This document shows, piece after piece, positions 56,590-64,000 of a stretch of 64,000 bases of DNA. Below the pieces are notes generated by a model. The model did not search any database and was not told the DNA's origin. It saw only the letters and a program-made list of their open reading frames with translations. How positions within the stretch are numbered: the first letter of the stretch is position 1; each line of letters opens with the position of its first letter. Origin of the DNA: Glandiceps talaboti. Lineage: Eukaryota; Hemichordata; Enteropneusta; Spengelidae. The stretch spans positions 1,054,001 through 1,118,000 of the forward strand of contig NC_135550.1 of NCBI RefSeq assembly GCF_964340395.1, read 5' to 3'. A program made the position numbers and the translations under genes.

Positions 56590-57089
56590 TTGGAAATTAT
56601 ACAAAATTTGATGATGTCAAAACAGTGGACCCTTCTCGACCTTGGCATCAAGCGATTGTCTGACGAAATTCGATCGAGGAAGTGTCTCGAAAAAGACGGT
56701 TCAAGTAAAAGTACGAGTAGTAATAATGAAGTGATTTCTATGATAAGTACAGCCGTCCCAACGGATGTGAACTTGCCGTCGACATCGCAAGAAAGTGGTA
56801 ACGTGAGTGATAAAATAAATGATGATACTGGACAACCACCACTAAAGAAAAAAAAGGTCTATCGGTTTCAAAAATCTTGGCAAAAAGATAAACCATGGCT
56901 AGTTTTAGATGAAGAAAAAAATGTATGTTTTGCAGCGTTTGTCAACAGTTTGATATAAGTACGAAGCCAAACAAGTTTCATAGTCCAGGCTGCAGATCGT
57001 TTCATTTGCACATAATAACAAGTCATGAAATAACGGATAACCATGTACAAGCTACGGCTTCGAAGCAAGCAATAGTAACTGAGATATAG
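56590..57089 (+). pseudogene. hAT-like transposase N-terminus with zinc finger, frameshifted
   Basis: The frame begins with MSKQWTLLDLGI and a Ser/Thr-rich linker, then KKKKVYRFQKSWQKDKPWLV (~56845-56905). A one-base change in the A run near 56921 moves the continuation to the next frame: MFCSVCQQFDISTKPNKFHS, CRSFHLHIITSHEITDNHVQ. The F(R)..W....PWL..D...N.MFC..C pattern with a later H...S..H is the N-terminal TTF/BED-type finger of animal hAT-derived proteins such as the ZNF862 group. It stops at TAG near 57089, just inside the CAGGG right end, with no catalytic part. Confidence 0.55.
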
Positions 57090-57262
57090 TGTGCACATTG
57101 TGTGCAGGTAAATTTCAAAGTGAAGGTGCACACTGTGCACGTGGAAAAAAAATTCTATTTCGAGCCCTGCTATACTATGATATGCTATGCTATGCTATGC
57201 TATACTAGACTATACTATATACTATATTATGCTATATACTATATACTGCTATATTATATAGT

Positions 57263-58232
57263 ATATTATAATATACCTAGTGATAATGCTGTGCCATGAT
57301 TTGCTAGAATCAGTCACGTGATAGGAAAATAGAATGATTATTTCCCTAGGGAAATAGTTCCATCAACTATTACATGGTCACGTGACCACCGCGCGTTCAC
57401 AGCAGGTCAAAATGGCAGCTTCGAACGATGTCGTCTGCCAACCTCAAGAGAAGAGGGCAAGATTTTCATGAGGTATATTATAAATACACATATTGCCTGG
57501 CCTACATTTGGGCTATAGCACCTGTTTATTACTCCCTCGTGACTGTGAGTTACCAGAATTACATGCTATTTGCCGAGGCCGAAGGCCGAAGGCCAAGGGA
57601 AATAGCATGTAATTCTGGTAACTCACAGTCCCTCGGGTGTAATAAACGGGTGCTATAGCCCTCATGGCCAGGCAATATGTGTTCACTATACTCTCCTATA
57701 TTATACTATACTATATACTGTGCTATACTATACTATACTATACTATATTGTACTATACTACATTTGTATACTAGACTATACTATACCATGCTATATACTA
57801 TATACTATACTATACTATACTATACTATTGAACACATATTGCCTGGCCATGAGGGCTATAGCACCCGTTTATTACACCCGAGGGACTGTGAGTTACCAGA
57901 ATCACATGCTATTACCCTCGGCCTTTGGCCTCGGGAAATAGCATGTGCTTCTGGTAACTCAGTCACGAGGGGGTAATGAACGGGTGCTATAGCCCGAATA
58001 TAGGCCAGGCAATATGTGTTTTATAATATACCTCATGCTGTGAACTCGCGGTGGCAGACGACATCGTCAGAAGCTGCCATTTTGACCTGCTGTGAACGTG
58101 CGGTGGTCACGTGACCATGTAAAAATTGATGGGACTATTTCCCTAGGGAAGTAGTCATTCTATTTTCCTATCACGTGACTGATTCTAGCGAATCATGGCA
58201 CAGCATTATCACTACGTATATTATAAACTATA
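57263..58232. repeat. Giant inverted repeat: ~400 bp arms, each holding its own hairpin
   Basis: 57263-57480 is matched in inverted orientation by 58020-58232 (GTGATAATGCTGTGCCATGA, CAGTCACGTGATAGGAAAAT, TTTCCCTAGGGAA, GGTCACGTGACCA, GGTCAAAATGGCAGCTTC). Nested inside are two further palindromes: 57487-57677 (centre near 57585) and 57838-58020 (centre near 57930). Both run from ATTGCCTGGCC through GGTGCTATAGCCC to a GGCCGAAGGCC-like middle and are also inverted copies of each other. A (TATAC)n spacer lies at the centre. Extruded, this would form a large cruciform. Confidence 0.85.
57412..57471 (+). other. Possible captured first exon inside the inverted repeat
   Basis: ATGGCAGCTTCGAACGATGT opens a 19-codon frame (MAASNDVVCQPQEKRARFS) that ends TGA at a GAG|GTATAT donor-like site, preceded by CGTGACCACCGCGCGTTCAC. 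The mirror arm (58080 downward) keeps the ATGGCAGCTTC start but diverges after about ten codons. The CACGTG boxes and CpG-rich 5' side resemble a promoter plus first exon. Function unknown. Confidence 0.3.
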
Positions 58233-59866
58233 CTATACTATACTAGATCAATGGGATCTCATGTGAGGGTGTCCGGCTTTCGAGATATGTCTCACACTTG
58301 CACAACGTGTATCTTCACATCATGGCATCAGAAACTACGTAACTGTAGTTCCTGAAAATTTGATACTAGTCACTCTAGACGTGGTATATATGTACACAAA
58401 TACGTTGCAGTGTGACGCAATGCAGTCAGTTGTCAAAGCACTTGACTCACTAGTTACACAAACAATCGACTATAGCATTCCAAAAACACCATAATGAAAC
58501 GTCAATCGGAACTTCCATGTGTGAAGTACTTCGTACCTCCAGTTGATAACTAAATTAGTGTTGCAAAACACGGCCTCTTTTATGGCATTGTCCATTAGTT
58601 CGCGGAAGAAGTAACAGCTCTGGTTTGCGAGAATTAACTAAATATGTAACACAGTATGTATTGGAATGTGTATTGGAGAGTATGTAATTTTAGTGTGCAT
58701 CATTGTACTGACGAATACATACAAGTTACAACACATGCATTCAAAATAAAAGGTATTTAATAACATAGTGTACATGATATGACAATGTGTATGTGTGGAT
58801 TTATTATGAATGAATGTTTATGAAGACATTTGTGTGGATATGAGTGATAATAAATGATAGTAAAATAGGACCCCATTTTTTTAAAAGGGACCCCATATTT
58901 TCAGCAGTGATGGGTCCCTGGGACTCACTGGTTTCAATGTCTAGTGCAATCCCTGGACTGTAGTATAGTATATAGTATATACCATAGTATAATATATATA
59001 ATATTATACCAGTATATTGATGGCGCAAATCGAGAGATCTGATTGGTTTAGACATCGAACTAGCACGTCTAAAACGAGCGATAATGCACGGTTGGCACCC
59101 GTCCAAATTTTGTTCGTCTACGAGCGTTGAGTTGTAGTCCGCCGTGATAGTGAACTCTTCGAATTGTCAAAGGAGGATTTTCTCTCAATGAGACAATATT
59201 CTATGAGAAATTATGAAGGAAATTTCGAAAGCAACCAAGTCATCGCGTATTTGTTCAAATCATCGCCTACTACATGTACTTAGGTCAAGGCATGCACGAA
59301 AATTGGACCCAGCCTCGGCGCGGAGCGGCTAGTCGCAGTGGAAACATTGGTGAGCTGTCCTGTCCTGTCATAAAAATGAAGAAAGTGAAAGAGCTGACAC
59401 TGGCCGACTTACCATTAATCTAAATAGAAATTTGTCTGGAATCCTGTCCTAGAGTATCAGTCATCAATCCGAGAGGGAAATCCTCAAACCCGAAAATCTA
59501 CTGACGTAACTTCCAGTAATATAAATACATTGTAAATATCAACCTGTCTATAATTTCACTGAGTCGCGAATTCGGCCGGGAACAATTGAAGCACGCTGTA
59601 TTTAATAAACCACTTCAAGTTTATACCTCGAGTCAAACCGGTTGTTTATTCATCACTGAGCACTTTTAATGAGCCGATCAATGTACAGATTATCCCTAGA
59701 AACGACCAGCAGATAAAATAAATCCAGTCGCTGCACGAGGCCAAGATCAGCTGTCTTGAAAGCAGTGTTATTGTTATGCAAATTATTAACAGAGGCGTAT
59801 ATGAAACGAGAAAACGTTAGTTCTTATCTTGTTTCCAATATTTTCAATATACTAGTATAATAAAAT
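58233..59866. other. Interior of the foldback-like element, no supported gene
   Basis: Contains scattered TATAC/TATAG tracts (58225-58250, 58955-59010) and otherwise unassigned sequence. No coding region is recognised. Confidence 0.4.
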
Positions 59867-60006
59867 AGTGATAAACCAACCCCTGGTGAAGGTATACCAC
59901 TCGGTTTTGACCAGTGAACTCAATATATGCACTCGCTATCACTCGTGCATATATTTCGTTCACTGGTCAAAACCTCTTGGTATACCATCCCCAGGGGGTG
60001 GTTTAT
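59867..60006. repeat. Hairpin, ~60 bp arms
   Basis: ATAAACCAACCCCTGGTGAA ... GTTTTGACCAGTGAAC pairs with GTTCACTGGTCAAAAC ... CCCAGGGGGTGGTTTAT around a short centre near 59938 (CTCGCTATCACTCG). Confidence 0.85.
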
Positions 60007-60232
60007 TGCTTAAGTATATATTGTTTATTATTACACCTCGGCGTTCTTCCGAAGGCTGTGATTGGTCAGACTCGTATCACGTGACCAATTTTAACTGGGC
60101 TATTGCCCACAAGGTGATATTGCCCGCTCGTGCAGAGACTAATGCCCAGGACTATTGCCCGCTGAAGTTGTGTGAACCACTGCGCACTGCTTCTGCGCAT
60201 AACAAATTGTCGTTAACTACTTTCGCTCAGAC

Positions 60233-60319
60233 ATGGCGACTGCCGCAGTAAGACACGCAAACCTTTCCGGTACAGAACTCGATGACATTTTATTAGAATT
60301 GGAGACTGAAGGGAGTTAG
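60233..60319 (+). other. Short frame with promoter-like upstream region, possible first exon
   Basis: ACATGGCGACTGCCGCAG opens 28 codons (MATAAVRHANLSGTELDDIL, then LELETEGS and TAG). Upstream, 60080-60220 has TATCACGTGACC and CpG-containing sequence with CGCTCAG before the start. It lies between two hairpins of the foldback-like element, in the same arrangement as the ATGGCAGC frame at 57412. It may be a captured 5' gene end. Unproven. Confidence 0.3.
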
Positions 60320-60719
60320 CATTGCTGTGGTTTTCTTTTCCGATGCCCGGCGATCGCTGTTGCAGCTCACCTGTGCTTGTCTACGTATTTACACAACCAA
60401 ACCGGATGGATTGATACAAGTTAGCTTATTGCTACTCGTAGTAGCTGTTGCCATAGTAGCAGACCCTAACGTTTCAGCCATTTGTTTCTTCTGTGCCAGG
60501 GAAGTATCTCTCACGTAACTTGTCAAACTCCCTTCATTGCGGCGCCTACTGACGCTCATAATGTGTCGATTGTTAAAACCAGCTTCGCTATTAGGAGTGT
60601 AATTGACGTTGCTCGGATTGAATGGTTGGTATAACGTTGGCTTAGATTGGCTCGTTTCGAGAGAGTTGACATCATATCAGAGAGGGTGTTTGAGTGAATG
60701 ATGGACGGTGTAATAAAAT

Positions 60720-60900
60720 TAATAACACATGCGCTCGGGCAATATCACCATTTAGTGTCTGCCCTCGGGCTGACACTCTTTACCAAAATTTTGATGATGC
60801 CCTCGCCTTCGGCTCGGGCATCATCAAAATTTTGGTAAAGAGTGTCAACCCTTGGGCAGGCACTAAATGGTGATATTGCCCTCGCTGGCATATGTTATTA
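60720..60900. repeat. Near-perfect hairpin, ~88 bp arms
   Basis: ATAACACATGCGCTCGGGCA, ATATCACCATTTAGTG, AAAATTTTGATGATGCCC is mirrored by GGGCATCATCAAAATTTTGG, AGAGTGTCA and CACTAAATGGTGATATTG, around a CTCGCCTTCGGCTCG centre at 60807. It is one of the strongest palindromes in the window. Confidence 0.9.
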
Positions 60901-60902
60901 CT

Positions 60903-61117
60903 TAAATATAGTATATATTATATAGTAAAGTATATAGTAAAGTATGATATAGTATATAGTATAGCATAGTATATAGTGCATAGTATATATTGTATAGTAT
61001 AGTATATAGTAAAGGTATAGTATAGTATAGAGTGTAGTATACTATATAGTATAGCATAGTATAGTATATAGTATATATTGTATAGTATAGTATAGTATAG
61101 TATAGTATAGTAGAGTA
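60903..61117. repeat. Degenerate (TATAG)n array
   Basis: About forty TATAG/TATAGTA units with variants, the mirror of the (TATAC)n tracts at the left side of the foldback-like element. Confidence 0.9.
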
Positions 61118-61500
61118 TAGAAGACCGATTTTTGAGTTAGAAGACTGACACTTGAACTAGAAGACCGACACATGAACTAGAAGACCGACACTTGAATTAG
61201 AAGACCGACACTTGAACTAGAAAACCGACACTTGAACTAAAAGAATGACACTTGAATTAGAAGACCAACACTTGAATTAGAAGACCGACACTTGAACTAG
61301 AAGACCGACACTTGAACTAGAAGACCGACACTTGAACTAGAAGACCGATTTTTGAATTAGAAGACCGACACTTGAGTTAGAAGACCGACACTTGAACTAG
61401 AAGACCAATTTTTGAATTAGAAGACCGACACTTGAACTAGAAGACTGATTTTTGAAATAGTAAGACCGACACTTGAATTAGAAGACCGATTTGTTGCCCT
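61118..61500. repeat. Right terminal minisatellite, ~20 bp units
   Basis: About nineteen units of AGAAGACCGACACTTGAACT / GAATT with the TTTTTGA variant interspersed, inverted relative to 53592-53740. Confidence 0.95.
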
Positions 61501-61517
61501 CGGCCACGGTACATGAT

Positions 61518-62715
61518 GGTTTGAATTTATCTGAGTGAAGTTTTCAGCATGGACCATCTACCGATGTGGTCTTAGACTCTGATCATCTCTTCGCCCATGA
61601 ATGGAAGGGGCTTTGCCGTAATGGCCATCATAGATAATGATAACAGCACATAGTTTCTAAACTACCCATCAGGAAATGGCCATGGGGCTTATGAAACTGT
61701 TTATACGTTTTCCATACGTTGAATCATATTCAAATTTTACAGGTCTCACTGCACCAAGAGATTTAGCTAATATCGTAATTCCGCGGGTAAGCGCCCTGGG
61801 CGGTTTCAAGCCCCCCAAACCCCAAAGTTGGGATTGGGCGGTTTCCCGCGTACCCTATTTTCGCTGTGACCAAATCAATGCCTCATACATACTATGAGTG
61901 TTGCAAATGTGCAGTCTAAATACACTGATCAAAAGCTCCGACAATTCTGACTCGCCCGTCCAGAACTGGAAGAATAGATGTCTTGAAACAGAATACACGT
62001 GTTGGAAACATACAATGTCGCAATCTTTCATTTTCACTCACTTCTACTATCAAACCAATGCACATTGATAAAAACCATGAGCGGTCCCTTTGATGTAATC
62101 TCTGCATTTATTAACATTGATAAAAACGATTTTCAAAGTAAAAAGTACCAGACATTGGCAGAAGACAAGAAAATTAGAATTTACATTAGGTAATGCAGGA
62201 ATTGGTAATGGCTTCTCCTCTGTGACAAGCACAGCTGTGACACATGATATTGTACATGTAGTATGATGTACCCAGTCCCATGACGATAAAGACGTAACAC
62301 ATGTAAGTGTTGACAACTTTCAATGCATGGTCAGTGAATAGCTCTGCCAGTATCATATACCCAACGTGATTGGGTGAAATTGCTCACTTTTTTGTAAGCT
62401 GCGATCCTATTGGTCATATATGATGTAGTGACCTAATTACATTAATTATTTCACAACATGGCGACTTGTAAAAAGACTAGCGTAGCGATCACACTTGGAG
62501 GTTGGAATGCGCCGTATACAGTCATCTTATGAAGGGAAATTTACATTTTTAGCAATGTTACATTCCTAGAAAGAATACTGATGTTTCTGTGATGTAAATA
62601 GCAGATTGAATTACGACATACCATCGTACGGAAGAATTGAAGCTACGTATGTTGATGCGAGTCCACCCACGTGGAATATGTTTACAGTTACACATCGTTG
62701 TATGTACTACAAAAT
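61518..62715. other. No supported gene
   Basis: A short GC-richer stretch at 61790-61860 (CCGCGGGTAAGCGCC, GGGCGGTTTCAAG, GGGCGGTTTCCCGCG) contains a loose inverted repeat but no recognisable gene. ACATGGCGACTTGTAAAAAG near 62457 could be another gene 5' end; nothing supports it further. The missing upstream cyclin K exon was looked for here and not seen. Confidence 0.4.
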
Positions 62716-64000
62716 CAGGGTTCGTACACTTAAAGCAAAACAAAATTCCAGGACTTTCCCGGGGTTTTTCGTCAGTTTTCCAGGGGTATTCATATTGATT
62801 TTGGCCATTTTCCAGGGGTGTTGACACTAAAGTATATTTTTTGGCCATTTTCCAGGGGTGTTGACACTAAAGTATATTTTTTGAATGACAGCTAATTGTC
62901 TGATGTGGACGAGAAAAATCAACAACAGTTCCCATATGTCACAAAACATTTTAAAGACAATCGACACTATGCAAGATATTGGTTTCAAAACCACGTTTAC
63001 ACGCTAAGATTAACGGAGAAGCCTCTGTCCTACCCCGTAAGTAGCCGTTTCGTCAAGCTGGTGCATTGATTGTGTAAGATTGAGTCGCAACATTCGTCAG
63101 TCTAATTCAGACATATCCAGAAAAATAAATCAAAAACTAAAGTTTGTCCTCGTTATTGTATGGTTTGATGTTACTAGATTTATAAGTCAACTAAAATAAT
63201 TTCTTTCTTCAAAATTTTGAATAAAAACGTCATTTACGTAACGAAATTTCGAGCTATTAATAACTGAATACATTCATCGCTTGCGTCTCGATGTTTATGT
63301 ACGGATGCAACGAGTTGCGGAACATCGCGATTTCTCAACTCAACTTGACCATTGACGAATGTTACTGTACCGACAACATAAAACAGTAGTTTATTCTTTT
63401 AGAACATGTAACACAAATACCCATTTATCGACGACATAAAAGTCATAACCGTACTTCCACAACCCGGAAATTCAACTGCACCTCCCTAGGCCCTAGCCCT
63501 AGTATTGCCATGCCTGAGCTTGTAGTATGTCGACTAGTGTGCCAAACTTGTAACAATTTCTAATCGAAGGTTGATGATGCTTTGATACTCGCTACAGTGT
63601 TACGATAATCTTGTTAACAGACCTACTGTACATGTTACCCCCAGCCGGGACTGTTACAATATCATGTCCCTGAAATGACGACTGGGAGAATCAGATGTAT
63701 GGAGTAGCAATATACGCAAGATCGAAAGAAACACTGCGGCGCCCATTCAACTAATCATAGGCACGGTCTGTGGGGCAAAGTGTCTCGTGGAACGATCGCT
63801 TGACTGTCTGGGTTCAATCGGCGTGAATTTTTATTCATCACCGTGGCGAAAGACTGAGAAAATATTTTCGCGATTTCACATTTACGAGATTCTGAATCAT
63901 ATGAATGGGTGGCTCGAGCACAGACATGACGATCGTCAATATTAATTGATCGATTGAACATGATCATTTTCCAGGGGTAGGGCGCATTTTTCTAGGGTTT
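62716..64000 (+). mobile_element. Family F element, running off the window (F2)
   Basis: Begins CAGGGTTCGTACACTTAAAG as F1 does and matches it throughout at roughly 90-95%. Differences include a tandem duplication of a ~39 bp phrase (GGCCATTTTCCAGGGGTGTT onward) at 62803-62881. The right CAGGG end lies beyond 64000. Confidence 0.85.

Larger units (their letters stand above)
53765..57169. mobile_element. hAT-like transposon with CAGGGCTCGAAAT termini
   Basis: Starts CAGGGCTCGAAATACCCGGG and ends CTATTTCGAGCCCTG; the subterminal TGCACCGTG/GTGCACACTG and GCAGGTAGATTTCAAA/GCAGGTAAATTTCAAA regions are also related. Both ends abut (TATAC)n, so the 8 bp duplication cannot be phased. It contains element K1 and, on the plus strand near its right end, a transposase N-terminus with a TTF/BED-type finger. 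The transposase body is absent. Confidence 0.65.
53587..61510. mobile_element. Foldback-like element with minisatellite terminal inverted repeats, ~7.9 kb
   Basis: The left end (TACTGTGGCCGAGGGCGACA) and right end (TTGCCCTCGGCCACGGT) are inverted copies and are flanked directly by ACATGAT on both sides (53580-53586, 61511-61517), as expected of a 7 bp target duplication. Each terminal repeat is built of ~20-21 bp subunits (CGGTCTTCTAATTCAAGTGT type), followed inward by (TATAC)n. Tandemly built inverted repeats are the hallmark of foldback (FB) elements. The interior holds a hAT-like element, element K1 and several hairpins. Whether all of these moved with it is unknown. Confidence 0.65.

Noticed and set aside
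53592-61500. Possible CRISPR-like array in the ~20 bp repeats
   Set aside because: The units are contiguous, without unique spacers, and the DNA is eukaryotic with introns. It is a minisatellite forming inverted ends.

Overview
The window is metazoan nuclear DNA: AT-rich, intron-rich and crowded with nested transposons. The one host gene I recognise is cyclin K. Five of its exons lie on the minus strand (51890-51759, 41559-41396, 21776-21607, 12907-12792, 8955-8913) and join in phase from the middle of the cyclin box into a proline-rich tail. The first exons must lie beyond 64000 and the last ones left of position 1. The repeat content (CR1/L2-like LINE with a PHD-finger ORF1, THAP/YqaJ DNA transposons, piggyBac, hAT-like elements, non-autonomous elements with central tandem repeats) suggests a marine invertebrate. 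I cannot place the phylum from sequence alone.

Layout. 1-8900: a possible two-exon gene (1077-2345) broken by a stop and by a repeat, an element with long inverted repeats (2521-3880), a YqaJ-nuclease relic (5300-4839) and a family A repeat. 8913-12907: two cyclin K exons around a piggyBac relic and further repeats. 13521-21083: a two-gene transposon bounded by ~270 bp inverted repeats, with the 3' part of a YqaJ gene facing the 3' part of a DDE transposase; several other elements have landed inside it. 21607-28090: a cyclin K exon and copies of families A, B, C, D and E. 28585-36089: a degenerate THAP / coiled-coil / DDE transposase gene on the minus strand, with a YqaJ fragment on the plus strand between its exons. 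36281-41116: one family A element split by an E and an F element. 41607-51172: a formerly autonomous transposon with CAGGGTT termini and a degenerate BED-type transposase. It contains a B element, which contains a full-length LINE, which contains an A element. 52163-64000: an A element, then a ~7.9 kb foldback-like element (53587-61510) whose ends are inverted ~20 bp minisatellites; inside it are a hAT-like element, a second inverted-repeat element and several very long hairpins.

At least five families with no evident sequence similarity (A, B, C, E, I) share one 3' design: usually a CAGA, ACGG or TCTG tract, then a hairpin ending in GCTAAA, ACTAA or GGTAA. In A, B, C and E the 5' end repeats one arm of that hairpin. 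This resembles non-autonomous Helentron-type (HINE/pearl/DINE) rolling-circle elements. The nesting gives a relative chronology. The LINE, with an open 963-residue EN-RT frame and a 6 bp target duplication, is among the youngest insertions.
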